Positions 1-8,048 are shown, counted from the stretch's first letter. The stretch: DNA of 64,000 nt from Flavobacterium inviolabile (GCF_013389455.1 NZ_CP058278.1:3162001-3226000); one strand, 5' to 3'. Notes: generated by a model from the letters alone, not told the origin. Numbers and translations are program-made.

Positions 1-1
1 G

Positions 2-277
2 GACAAAGCCATGGTTCCCTGGGACGAAACAGAGTCTGTTCCGTTTCATATCGCTACGCTCGTTATCCGCAAACAGGACATAACCAGTCAGGGACAGGCC
101 GAATATGGCGAGAACCTTTCTTTTAATCCCTGGCGGACCCTGGAAGTACACAAACCGCAGGGCAGCATTAGCGATGCCCGTAAAATTGTGTATGAGGCCG
201 GAGCCGATTTAAGACGTTTTAAAAACGGTGTTCCAGCCGTAGAACCCAATCTGCCAAGACAATTAAACAACCAATAA
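2..277 (+). CDS. catalase-like heme protein, C-terminal fragment
   Basis: The reading frame is open from the window edge, so the gene begins upstream. The visible 92 codons contain the ENLSFNPWRTLEVHKPQGSI stretch followed by a helix with ARKIVYEAGADLRR, which matches the end of catalase-like heme-binding proteins (usual form FNPWRTLPEHRPLGSINRARK). It ends only 9 bases before the LodA-like oxidase gene and probably shares its operon. LodA-type oxidases release hydrogen peroxide, so a peroxide-consuming partner would make sense; that link is inference. The heme-binding part lies outside the window, so activity cannot be judged. Confidence 0.65.
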   Translation, partial: DKAMVPWDETESVPFHIATLVIRKQDITSQGQAEYGENLSFNPWRTLEVHKPQGSISDARKIVYEAGADLRRFKNGVPAVEPNLPRQLNNQ

Positions 278-286
278 GACAGCGTT

Positions 287-2161
287 ATGGATACTAAAAA
301 GATACAAAAAGTAGCTATTTATCCGGCCATCGGAATAGCGCGAATAGGAAATTCAAAAGAATATTACCTGGCTTCCGATTTACCGGGAGTTACTCCGGTT
401 TCGGAAGGCGGTTTTAAAGACGGTGACAATCTGTTTAAAAAGCAGGTGCCTCTGTTCCGTATTTATGCATTGGACGAAAACGACAAACCGTTATATGAAA
501 TTAACATGGACACCGCTGCCGATGTCAATATCGAATGGCGGGTGCATGTAGCCAACAGAAAAGCGGCCTGGTACCAGTTTAACAACGCTCTGGATCTGGG
601 CGAATACAGTATTCCGAGTACCAAGCGTAACGGAGCCGTTATGGGTGCCGACAGGAATCAGCTTGTAATTGACCCGGGAACGCGAACCATCAGCGGAAGA
701 AAAATATCCGGTGACGCCTACCAGTTCAATACCGGAAAGTTCTATGACAAGGAAGTTTCTTTGGGTGAGATCAAAACAGACGAAAAAGGCCGGTTACTCT
801 TCTTTGGTGGTGATGGAAAAAGTGCCTCCCATCTTGGGAACCGCGCAATAACCTTTGCCAATAACGACGACTGGCACGATGATACTTCAGACGGTACCGT
901 ACGCGCCAAAGTGACCATTGGCGGACAAACATTTGAAGCCAAACCTGCTGTGGTAGCCTGTACGCCGCCAAATTTCGGACAGGGATTGTTCCCGGTCGTA
1001 AGCATGCTGGATGTGGTTGAGGACCTGTACCTGCGTGAAGGCTGGATGGCTCCAAAGGAAACGGTCAATTTCTATGAAGACATTCACCCGATACTGTCTC
1101 GGATGAGTACGACACAATGGGTAAACGAAGGTTTCTTTGTTTTATTCGGTACCAATTCCCCTAGTGATTTTAACAATCCTGATTTTATCCGCCAGCTGGA
1201 AAGTCCGGACGCACAATATGAATCCGAGAGAAAACGGGTATTCGAATGGTTCCGGGACCATCAGTCTACGGAATATGAGCCGACCAAACTGCCACCGCAT
1301 TACGGTGATTTATTTGGCGATTATGACGATCTGCCGGCGGTTGACCTATCGGTAACTGCGACACAATATGAACGGTTACGACTATGGGCTGAAGGTAATT
1401 TTGTTACCGGAAAACCGAAAGAGGTCATTCCCTTTGAGGAATTACCGGTAGCCGGACAGGTGGATGCCTTGTTAAAAGCACCGCTGGAAGAATGTTTGGG
1501 CGGACCTTTCCACCCGGGCATCGAGATTACCTGGCCTTTCCGACACCTGATGATGTGGGAAGAACCTTTCCGCTTAAAAGTTTTAGCCGAAAATGAAAAA
1601 GTAAGAGACGATTACGGCGGCATGATCACTTCCGAAATAGCCTTATCGGAAAACGGACCGCTGGACGGAACCGGACCGGGATCGCTTACCCGATGGTTAG
1701 GCGTGCCGTGGCAAACGGATGAAGCCAGCTGTATGTCGGGTTATGATGTAACCCTTTACCTGCCGTTGCCTTCTTTCTGGTCGGTAAGAGTTCCGAATAC
1801 GATATTATCAATGGACAGCTACGAGCGGTTGAAATCGAAAACGACAAACGACGGTCAGAAATTAAAGCATTTCTCATACCGTGTGGACTGGATGCGTGAT
1901 TTCACTTCAAATTACGTTCCGCGTATTAACAATATGATCGCCAAATGGCATCAGTTGGGAATCATTACCAAACAGGAACTGGAAACGCAATCGCAGTTTT
2001 TACCCGATGCTTTATGGGTAGAAACCGACCGCGAAGGCCCTAAAGGTACGGATCCTACTTTTGAACAGGTAAAACATGCCGAAAGAGAAAGTATCGTGAG
2101 TGGCCGATTATTAAGAGAAGTGCCACGTGAAAGTCATCCATTAAAACGTCACGAATTATAG
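287..2161 (+). CDS. LodA/GoxA-like cysteine tryptophylquinone (CTQ) amino acid oxidase
   Basis: A 624-residue protein of the LodA family, whose members oxidise the amino group of an amino acid such as lysine or glycine and release ammonia and hydrogen peroxide. The N-terminal VAIYPAIGIARIGNS segment is typical. The cofactor region is visible as TDEASC, with Asp478 four residues before Cys482, the same spacing as the Asp512/Cys516 pair of Marinomonas LodA. The Trp partner is probably Trp498 (PSFWSVR) or Trp535 (RVDWMRDF); I cannot decide by eye. There is no obvious signal peptide. The next gene encodes the flavoprotein type that builds CTQ. The substrate cannot be read from the sequence. Confidence 0.88.
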   Translation: MDTKKIQKVAIYPAIGIARIGNSKEYYLASDLPGVTPVSEGGFKDGDNLFKKQVPLFRIYALDENDKPLYEINMDTAADVNIEWRVHVANRKAAWYQFNNALDLGEYSIPSTKRNGAVMGADRNQLVIDPGTRTISGRKISGDAYQFNTGKFYDKEVSLGEIKTDEKGRLLFFGGDGKSASHLGNRAITFANNDDWHDDTSDGTVRAKVTIGGQTFEAKPAVVACTPPNFGQGLFPVVSMLDVVEDLYLREGWMAPKETVNFYEDIHPILSRMSTTQWVNEGFFVLFGTNSPSDFNNPDFIRQLESPDAQYESERKRVFEWFRDHQSTEYEPTKLPPHYGDLFGDYDDLPAVDLSVTATQYERLRLWAEGNFVTGKPKEVIPFEELPVAGQVDALLKAPLEECLGGPFHPGIEITWPFRHLMMWEEPFRLKVLAENEKVRDDYGGMITSEIALSENGPLDGTGPGSLTRWLGVPWQTDEASCMSGYDVTLYLPLPSFWSVRVPNTILSMDSYERLKSKTTNDGQKLKHFSYRVDWMRDFTSNYVPRINNMIAKWHQLGIITKQELETQSQFLPDALWVETDREGPKGTDPTFEQVKHAERESIVSGRLLREVPRESHPLKRHEL

Positions 2162-3249
2162 CAACGTCCGTTTCCATACCGGTAGTTATCGTTGGCGGCG
2201 GTCCTGCGGGATTAGCGACCGCATTAACGCTGCACAGTCATAACATTCCGTCTATCGTAATTGACAATCATACCGAAAATGCCGTTAAATTAGGAGAATC
2301 ATTGGCTCCCAGTGCCAATGCCGTTTTTCGGAAATTAGGTCTGGAAGGAGTGTTGACTTCCGGACAACACAGCTTGTATGTGGGTAATAATGTTGTGTGG
2401 GGCGATTCGTCGCTCCGCCAACGTTATTTTTTACACGAGCCTTATGGCGATGGCTGGCATTTAAACCGCAGCTTATTTGAAAAACAGCTCCGGGAAACGG
2501 TTATCAGCCACGGAATTCCATTGCTGCAAAATTACCGCTTATCGGAAATCACGGCACGGGACGATAAAATGATAGTAAGTTGTTCGCATAGCGATGCTGC
2601 CCCCTATACAATTACGGCCGATTTTATAGCCGATTGCAGCGGAAGAGCTTCCATAGTAGCTAAAAAAATGGGCATAAAAAAACAGACTGTCGACAATCTG
2701 GCTTCCTATTATTTTATTGCAGAACCGGCGGCAAATCCGTTAAAAGGCATGACCTTTATCGAAGCGGCAGCAGATGGCTGGTGGTATGCCGCACCGATAG
2801 CAAACAACCGGATTATCGTCAATTTCATGTCGGACAGCGATTTACATCCTGCCAAAACAGCTTCTCTTACGGACTGGTTACTCCGGAAAGTAGCCGCTAC
2901 CGAACATCTAAAAACATATATTTCCACAACGGCAATACCAACGGCAGGTATTAAAACCGCCACCACTTCGCTGCTGGAAAAACCGGGCGGCAAACAATGG
3001 ATAGCCGTGGGTGATGCTTTGTGCACCTATGATCCGCTCACTTCTTTCGGGATTACCAACGCCCTGGTTAGCGGTCACCATGCAGCAAATGCAATCGCCT
3101 CATTTTTACAGGGTAATACCGGTGCTTTATCGGACTATATCACTTCTCAAATGGCATTATTCAATAAATCGGTTGCCTTGTTACAAAACCAGTATCAGTC
3201 GGAACAGCGCTGGCCGGAACATCCGTTTTGGGAAAGACGACGGGTTTGA
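2140..3249 (+). CDS. LodB-like FAD-dependent maturation flavoprotein, no canonical start codon
   Basis: The product has an FAD-binding Rossmann motif (PVVIVGGGPAGLATAL) coded from about 2182, the halogenase-type DGWWYAAP segment and the later GDALCTYDPLTSFGI flavin motif. This is the LodB family, needed to form the CTQ cofactor of the oxidase upstream. Between the in-frame TGA at 2128 and the TTG at 2302, which lies inside the fold, there is no ATG, GTG or TTG. The Rossmann strand must be translated, so initiation is likely at ATT 2140 (followed by AAA ACG TCA) or ATA 2158, overlapping the oxidase stop. The start given is the ATT. A sequencing error or a frameshift fusion with the oxidase are alternatives. 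Confidence 0.8.
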   Translation: MKTSRIIATSVSIPVVIVGGGPAGLATALTLHSHNIPSIVIDNHTENAVKLGESLAPSANAVFRKLGLEGVLTSGQHSLYVGNNVVWGDSSLRQRYFLHEPYGDGWHLNRSLFEKQLRETVISHGIPLLQNYRLSEITARDDKMIVSCSHSDAAPYTITADFIADCSGRASIVAKKMGIKKQTVDNLASYYFIAEPAANPLKGMTFIEAAADGWWYAAPIANNRIIVNFMSDSDLHPAKTASLTDWLLRKVAATEHLKTYISTTAIPTAGIKTATTSLLEKPGGKQWIAVGDALCTYDPLTSFGITNALVSGHHAANAIASFLQGNTGALSDYITSQMALFNKSVALLQNQYQSEQRWPEHPFWERRRV

Positions 3250-3326
3250 GGGGTGATTTATGATATTTGAGGGTTGAGGTATGACTTGGAGGTATGAAGT
3301 TTGATTTACGAGGTTTGATTTTGATA
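3250..3326 (+). repeat. degenerate 7-bp tandem array, TGA-phased (type A)
   Basis: Eleven heptamers start directly after the LodB-like stop codon, for example tttatga, tatttga, gggttga, ggtatga, then slipping in phase to gtttgat. The unit is NNNNTGA-like and every unit differs. A related array starts directly after another stop codon at 25764. Confidence 0.75.
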
Positions 3327-3497
3327 GTGTAAGTAATTACGGAAGTGCTACTACCTGTTTTTACAAAAGGGGTGAAACTACTCATATCCAACACAATAGA
3401 TCCGATTACTTTAGCTGTGTGATAAAATTATTTTACCACAGAAAGGTAGCATCCGAAAAACCTTAAACGAGTAGGAAAACCCCAAATACTATTTACT

Positions 3498-3836
3498 ATG
3501 TCACAACAATCATTTACCTGGTCTTTAGAGGCTTATGAGTCTCGTGGAAATTTATGGTTACGATGGAGCAGCAATGCACCATTCAGAGCACAACAAGGTC
3601 AGATTCACGTTTACAACGCTGGCTTCCCTTCCGATCCTACAAAAGAAACAAAAGCATGGTCGTGGGATAATGAAAACAACAGAAACTGGGATACCGGACA
3701 AAAATGGGGCACCGGATGGAATTGTGCCTACATTGCTGAAAAAAGCCCGAATGGTCCTTATACTTATTTTATTCAGCTGACAACAACCAGCGCAATGGGA
3801 CCTAATGTTTTAAAAGCAGAAGAAACTGTAGCTTAA
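3498..3836 (+). CDS. small Trp-rich protein of unknown function
   Basis: A 112-residue protein with eight tryptophans, including LWLRW, AWSW and KWGTGW, and no signal peptide or membrane segment. The alternation of aromatic and polar residues suggests a compact beta-sandwich, perhaps lectin-like or membrane-binding, but I do not recognise the family. A stand-alone gene: it has its own leader of about 170 bases after the type A repeat and ends in a clear terminator at 3857. The neighbour on the opposite strand is a GG-leader peptide, so a role in interaction with other cells is possible but unproven. Confidence 0.7.
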   Translation: MSQQSFTWSLEAYESRGNLWLRWSSNAPFRAQQGQIHVYNAGFPSDPTKETKAWSWDNENNRNWDTGQKWGTGWNCAYIAEKSPNGPYTYFIQLTTTSAMGPNVLKAEETVA

Positions 3837-3856
3837 AAGCAAATACACTATTAATG

Positions 3857-3893
3857 AGCTTATGCAGCGAAACTTCCCTGCATAAGCTTTTTT
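3857..3893 (+). terminator. rho-independent terminator
   Basis: An 11-bp perfect stem (AGCTTATGCAG / CTGCATAAGCT) with a 10-base loop, followed by a T run. It ends the Trp-rich gene and lies between convergent genes. Confidence 0.85.
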
Positions 3894-3900
3894 ATATTGT

Positions 3901-4131
3901 TTAGAACGGTTGTCTTACCCAACGACCGGAAACACATACATAAATACAGGTTGGCATCCCCCATGACAAATCCGTATTTTGTGCCGGACAGCCATTGTTT
4001 ACCGCACTAACGTTATCATAAGCACAAACTTCTTCAAAACCGCCATCTCCTCTGCCGCCTCCGGTAATGTGTACCTGCTGTTGCTTTTCTACTTTTTGAA
4101 CACCTTCAAGATTTAAAATTTTTTTTAACAT
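3901..4131 (-). CDS. double-glycine leader peptide (bacteriocin or pheromone-like precursor)
   Basis: A 76-residue precursor if started at the ATG at 4131; an upstream in-frame start at 4164 would add 11 residues. The leader MLKKILNLEGVQKVEKQQQV ends in HITGG at residues 21-25, the double-glycine cleavage type found in Bacteroidota natural-product and bacteriocin precursors. The predicted core of about 51 residues begins GRGDGG and has four cysteines (EEVC, NGC, PTC, YVC), which could form two disulfides. No C39-peptidase ABC exporter, modification enzyme or immunity gene is seen nearby, so processing would rely on genes elsewhere. Confidence 0.75.
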   Translation of the reverse strand: MLKKILNLEGVQKVEKQQQVHITGGGRGDGGFEEVCAYDNVSAVNNGCPAQNTDLSWGMPTCIYVCVSGRWVRQPF

Positions 4132-4346
4132 AATTGATAGATTTAAGTTGTTTGGTTTACTCAATCATTAAAGTCGGTTGAGTTTTCCGACTGGATTATA
4201 ATACTATTACGCGATTAATATCTATTTATTGTGAGCACCTTAAAGAAAAATAGTACATTTTAAAGTTACAACTCTTTGTAAACATGAAAAAAAGTCACGT
4301 TAAGGATGTTTATATAAATGATTTAGTGTTCAAATTGAGAATAAAA
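4132..4346. other. gene-free AT-rich stretch
   Basis: The leader region of the GG-peptide gene on the minus strand. No exact CAAAnnTA (minus-strand -7 box), hairpin or ORF was recognised here. It runs into the repeat arrays that begin at 4347. Confidence 0.5.
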
Positions 4347-4423
4347 AGCAATAGACAAAAGGCAAAGGGCAATTGACAAGAAGCAAAGGGCAATAGACAA
4401 AAGGCAAAGAGAAAAAGGAAAAC
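4347..4423 (+). repeat. degenerate 7-bp tandem array, GGCAAAG type (type B)
   Basis: Eleven heptamers such as agcaata, gacaaaa, ggcaaag, ggcaatt, gacaaga. The same family appears in opposite orientation at 25906-26094. No coding capacity. Confidence 0.8.
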
Positions 4424-4440
4424 GTCATTATGAAAGGACA

Positions 4441-4556
4441 ATTCCTAATTCCTAATTCGTAATTCCTAATTCGTAATTCCTAATTCGTAATTCCTAATTC
4501 GTAATTCCTAATTCGTAATTCTTAACTCGTAATTCTTAACTCGTAATTCTTAACTT
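4441..4556 (+). repeat. 7/14-bp tandem array, AATTCCT-AATTCGT type (type C)
   Basis: About sixteen heptamers alternate aattcct and aattcgt, turning to aattctt and aactcgt near the right end, so the effective unit is 14 bp. A single stray unit (gaattaggaattc) occurs near 18084. The array ends just upstream of the promoter of the Bax-inhibitor-like gene. Confidence 0.88.
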
Positions 4557-4579
4557 CATCTGCTTTTTAAAAAAAATCT

Positions 4580-4587
4580 TATATTTG
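4580..4587 (+). promoter_or_regulatory. Bacteroidota -7 promoter box
   Basis: TATATTTG matches TAnnTTTG exactly, 32 bases before the ATG at 4620. No good TTG -33 element was found at 17-23 bases upstream. Confidence 0.6.
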
Positions 4588-4619
4588 TTTTTTAACAATT
4601 AAAATAATAGTTACAGATT

Positions 4620-5309
4620 ATGGAACCGGAAAACATTCTTGTTGCCCATGCAACGGACCTTGAAAAGGCGACTTTTTACAAAAAAACCTATTTACACGTA
4701 GCTTTAGCCATATTGGCTTTTATTGTTGTAGAAACCATTTTACTGCAAACTGTTCCGGCGGAATGGATATATGCCATGATGGGCGGAAAATTCATTTGGT
4801 TGTTTATTATTGGTCTTTTCTGGCTGGGAACGACTTTATCAGAAAAGATGAGCTTTAATCCTTCCCGTCAGCAGCAATATTTAGGATTAGGACTGTATGT
4901 GATCCTGGAAGCTATTATTTTCCTTCCGATGATCGCGATTGCCGTAGCCTATTCCGGTCCTGATATGATTACTCAGGCAGCGGTTATCACATTATTCATG
5001 TTCTCCGGACTAACAGCTGTTGTATTTTTTACCAAAACCGATTTTTCCTTTTTAAGAACAGCCCTGATTGTAGGTGGTTTTGTTTCCTTAGGCTTAATCG
5101 TTGCAGGCGCTATTTTCGGATTTAATCTGGGATTATGGTTCTCTGTAGGTATGGTAATCTTAGCATCAGGAAGTATTTTATACCAGACACACCAAATCAA
5201 AAACCAATACGGTACCGAGCAATATGTGGGCGCTTCTTTACAGTTGTTCTCCTCTGTTATGCTTTTGTTCTGGTATGTGTTACGAATTTTAATGAGCAGA
5301 AGAAGCTAA
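4620..5309 (+). CDS. Bax inhibitor-1 / YccA family membrane protein
   Basis: A 229-residue protein with a short charged N-terminus followed by seven hydrophobic segments and a C-terminal RILMSRRS tail, the layout of the BI-1 (UPF0005) family of inner-membrane proteins. Family members are pH-sensitive calcium leak channels or interact with the membrane protease FtsH; which applies here is unknown. It has its own promoter and terminator and is a single-gene unit. The start follows the -7 box at a normal distance. Confidence 0.85.
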   Translation: MEPENILVAHATDLEKATFYKKTYLHVALAILAFIVVETILLQTVPAEWIYAMMGGKFIWLFIIGLFWLGTTLSEKMSFNPSRQQQYLGLGLYVILEAIIFLPMIAIAVAYSGPDMITQAAVITLFMFSGLTAVVFFTKTDFSFLRTALIVGGFVSLGLIVAGAIFGFNLGLWFSVGMVILASGSILYQTHQIKNQYGTEQYVGASLQLFSSVMLLFWYVLRILMSRRS

Positions 5310-5330
5310 TATATGCTCTCTTTATAATAA

Positions 5331-5358
5331 AAAGTCCTGATCTTCATCAGGACTTTTT
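5331..5358. terminator. bidirectional rho-independent terminator
   Basis: An 11-bp perfect stem AAAGTCCTGAT / ATCAGGACTTT with a CTTC loop, flanked by A and T runs. It lies between two convergent genes and touches the stop codon of the response regulator. Confidence 0.9.
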
Positions 5359-6017
5359 TATGTTAAAAACGGAGCTGTCAGACGGTATTTATAGGAAAAC
5401 AATACCAAGCCCACTTTGGATTTGATGCCGTATCGCTCAAAAAGTGCCGCACGATAAGCTTCTATTGATTTTACAGACAGCTGCATAATATCGGCCATCT
5501 GTTCGTAGGTATATTCCTGTTCATCGCAAACGAGTTCTAAAAAGGTGCGTTCCCTTTCCGACAACACGATGTTTTGCTTTTCTTTTTCTGTGGGCGATTC
5601 ATAATTCCGGATACGTTTCAATATTTCGGATACGTTGTTATACCCGATTTTGACAATGCTGTCTATCGCAAATTTTAAATCGTGGGCGGTACAGTTTTTA
5701 TGTAAAAAACCCCTTGCTCCGTGATGATAGGCATCGTTGATGAGCTGTTCGTCAAAATGCTGGGTAAGCAGCAATACTTTATATTCATCGTCCAGTTCTT
5801 CAAGTTCCTGCAATACTTCTATCCCGTTTTTGCTCGGCATGGAATAGTCCAGTATATACAAATCCGGTTTCGCATCCAGTGGCAGGGCTGCTAAAAAATC
5901 TTCACCGTTATCAAACTCTGCCACAACCTTATAATTGCTGAGTTTCTGTAACAGTTCTTTCAGTCCCTGCCGGACAATGGCATGATCGTCTATAATACAA
6001 ATGGTCGTGTACTGCAT
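5358..6017 (-). CDS. NarL/LuxR-type response regulator
   Basis: A 219-residue regulator. Receiver domain at residues 1-120 with the acidic pair Asp10-Asp11, phospho-acceptor Asp57 (LYILDYSMP) and the conserved Lys in FLHKN. A LuxR-type helix-turn-helix at about 150-210 (LSERERTFLELV, then YEQMADIMQLSVKSIEAYRAAL). It is the last gene of a four-gene operon and follows its kinase by 10 bases, so the two form a cognate pair. The target genes are not evident; the neighbouring lipoprotein operon is a candidate. Confidence 0.92.
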   Translation of the reverse strand: MQYTTICIIDDHAIVRQGLKELLQKLSNYKVVAEFDNGEDFLAALPLDAKPDLYILDYSMPSKNGIEVLQELEELDDEYKVLLLTQHFDEQLINDAYHHGARGFLHKNCTAHDLKFAIDSIVKIGYNNVSEILKRIRNYESPTEKEKQNIVLSERERTFLELVCDEQEYTYEQMADIMQLSVKSIEAYRAALFERYGIKSKVGLVLFSYKYRLTAPFLT

Positions 6018-6027
6018 AGTTGAATGA

Positions 6028-6798
6028 TTATTTTTCCGTGATGATAATAGTGGTTCCCGTTCCTATACCGGACCGGATCTCAAAACCGTAACCGATCATG
6101 TCTGCCCGATGTTCCATATTTTGCAAACCTAAGGTGGTTTTACTGTCCTTCGTTTTTGCGATATCAAATCCTTTTCCGTTATCGGCTATTTCCAGTGTAA
6201 ATAACGGACTGGTTTTGATTGCAATCGTTATCTGTGTGGCTTTTGCGTGTTTTAGCGTGTTGTTTATCGTTTCCTGAAAAATCCTGTAGATCACGATTTT
6301 TTCATTGACGGTAAATACTTTTGTTTTTTGTTCCGATATGCTGAGGTTGATGTCAATTTTAGGATTTTTGTTTAAGCGCTCTGCTTCTATCGCAATCGCT
6401 TTTAGCAGATCCTGCTGTAAAAGCAGCTGATTGTTCAGCGAATGGCTTATACTCCGTATGGATTGGGACAGGCTCCCGACCGACTGCGATAACGGCGCTA
6501 ATGTTTCCTGTAGTCCGGGAGCATCCAGTTTAAGATTTTCAAGCTGAAAGTTGATGTACGTAAGCTGTTGTCCGGCATCGTCATGCAAATCTGCTGAAAT
6601 ATTGTTTAACACCTGTTCCTGGGTTTCAATTATGGCTGCATTAAGCGTTTTCTGGTAGTCGATATCTTTCTGATAAATGAGCCGGGTATAGTTCTTTATT
6701 TTATTGATATACAGCTTGATTATCAGGATGCAGAACAATAGCAGCAAACTGATAAAAAGGAGTCCTATGATGATGCCAAAAGCGATATCATTCAGCAT
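6028..6798 (-). CDS. membrane-anchored HisKA_3-type sensor histidine kinase
   Basis: 256 residues. One N-terminal transmembrane helix (residues 5-27), a coiled linker, then the HisKA_3 dimerisation box with phospho-accepting His72 in ISADLHDDAGQQLTY and a C-terminal HATPase domain (FQETINNTLKHA, DNGKGFD, GLQNMEHRA). It has no periplasmic sensor domain, so input probably comes from the seven-helix protein encoded just upstream, whose gene overlaps this one by 11 bases. The phosphate goes to the NarL-type regulator downstream. Confidence 0.93.
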   Translation of the reverse strand: MLNDIAFGIIIGLLFISLLLLFCILIIKLYINKIKNYTRLIYQKDIDYQKTLNAAIIETQEQVLNNISADLHDDAGQQLTYINFQLENLKLDAPGLQETLAPLSQSVGSLSQSIRSISHSLNNQLLLQQDLLKAIAIEAERLNKNPKIDINLSISEQKTKVFTVNEKIVIYRIFQETINNTLKHAKATQITIAIKTSPLFTLEIADNGKGFDIAKTKDSKTTLGLQNMEHRADMIGYGFEIRSGIGTGTTIIITEK

Positions 6799-7432
6799 AT
6801 TGTTCTTTCTTGTTACGATAAATATAAATATTTACCAATGAATAATAAGTGATGTTTACGAAATAACTAATCAGGGAATAGAGCTTTATATCACCGAAAA
6901 TTATCGTTGTATTCAGCATTTTGTTCTTAAATCCGAAAATAAAACTGAACCCCAGAAAAAACAAGATCGGGCTGGCTAACAGCAAGTAGTTATTGGACGT
7001 AAAAAACGGGAAATTCTCTTTCCGTAAATGGTAATAGCTCCAGTATAAAAAAAGCAGCACATACAGTAAGGCACCACAGATAAATGTCCGGGCATTGAAG
7101 GTCTGCACGCCTTCAATAAAAAACAGGTTTACAAAAGCAAAAACCAGGAAAAAGAAAAGCGGTACATATCCTTTTGCAGTATTGCTGCAGATCACCGTTA
7201 TCAGATACAGCCATAAGGCATGGTGGATAATGATACTCAGCGTTGTTAAAAAAGAAAAACTGATACCTCCATACAGCAATATGGAGGTCAGCACTTCTGT
7301 ACAAAAGCTCACCGTGATGATCAGAAACAACAGTATATTATGCTTTTTCAATTTAAGGTTAAAATAGGCATAAATAAATGTTGCCAGTACAAGCAGCTTG
7401 ATACTGTTTATGGTTGCCAGTATATTACTCAT
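6788..7432 (-). CDS. multi-pass membrane protein of a two-component module
   Basis: 214 residues with about seven hydrophobic helices, few charged residues and a basic C-terminal tail (YRNKKEQYAE). I do not recognise a named family. The same kind of protein precedes a second kinase at 15438, also with overlapping genes, which argues for a sensory partner of HisKA_3 kinases that lack their own sensor. It overlaps the genes on both sides, which points to translational coupling. Confidence 0.75.
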   Translation of the reverse strand: MSNILATINSIKLLVLATFIYAYFNLKLKKHNILLFLIITVSFCTEVLTSILLYGGISFSFLTTLSIIIHHALWLYLITVICSNTAKGYVPLFFFLVFAFVNLFFIEGVQTFNARTFICGALLYVLLFLYWSYYHLRKENFPFFTSNNYLLLASPILFFLGFSFIFGFKNKMLNTTIIFGDIKLYSLISYFVNITYYSLVNIYIYRNKKEQYAE

Positions 7433-8048
7433 TTTCTTTTAAACCTATAAAGGTCGGATCAAGGGAGATATCGTAATATCCGGTAAAGCCACTGCCTTTT
7501 ATTCTGAAAATAATATTCACATCGGCACCAGGATCCATTTTTCCTTTGGTAAACTCAATAGTATGTTTCGATGCCATAACATCGTGATTTTGCATGATGC
7601 TTCTAAAAAGCGGTACCGAAAAACAGGTTGTCTTATCACTGAAGGTGCTCACCAGGACCGGTTCAATATCATCGGCATTACTCATTCCGCTGTTATTATA
7701 TTTGAATGACAGATACTTTTCATTACAGCTAACGCTGTCCAGCTTTTTTTTAATTTCTTCCCACGATACAGCCTTGTATTTTGCAGCATTAACATCTCCC
7801 CAGTAATTGACCAGCATGCTTTCAAACAGTCCCATATCGATCTTGTGGTACTTTTCAATAACGGAATAATCATTCGCCTTACAGGCTAAAAACTGTAAAT
7901 CTCTGATGATTTGCGGAACAGAATCTTGAAATGTTGTTCGCTTGGAAGCCGTCGCTTCAGTAGTTGCTACGCTGCGATCAGTTGTCTTTTTTTCGGTACA
8001 GCTGTAAAAAGCAATAAGCAGGACTAATAATAGTGTCGTTTTTTTCAT
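7425..8048 (-). CDS. lipoprotein of unknown function, first gene of the kinase operon
   Basis: 207 residues. The signal sequence MKKTTLLLVLLIAFYSC ends in a lipobox-like FYSC, so the mature protein should be lipid-anchored at Cys17. The rest is a soluble domain with four further cysteines and no family I can name. As the first gene of an operon with a membrane protein, a kinase and a regulator, it may be an envelope ligand sensor or an accessory of the signalling pathway; that is inference from position only. Confidence 0.75.
   Translation of the reverse strand: MKKTTLLLVLLIAFYSCTEKKTTDRSVATTEATASKRTTFQDSVPQIIRDLQFLACKANDYSVIEKYHKIDMGLFESMLVNYWGDVNAAKYKAVSWEEIKKKLDSVSCNEKYLSFKYNNSGMSNADDIEPVLVSTFSDKTTCFSVPLFRSIMQNHDVMASKHTIEFTKGKMDPGADVNIIFRIKGSGFTGYYDISLDPTFIGLKENE

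Noticed and set aside
742..1117. Three overlapping minus-strand frames within the LodA-like gene
   Set aside because: Shadows of codon usage in the real gene; no domain features.
2141..2161. A programmed -1 frameshift fusing the LodA-like and LodB-like genes
   Set aside because: The bases before the oxidase stop (attaaaac) do not form a proper X-XXY-YYZ slippery heptamer and no following pseudoknot was seen, so a near-cognate start is preferred.
2302..3249. TTG at 2302 as the true start of the LodB-like gene
   Set aside because: It would remove the whole FAD-binding GGGPAG strand, which is intact in the same frame upstream.
4441..4556. The type C array as a CRISPR
   Set aside because: Units are 7/14 bp and contiguous with no spacers, and no cas genes are near.
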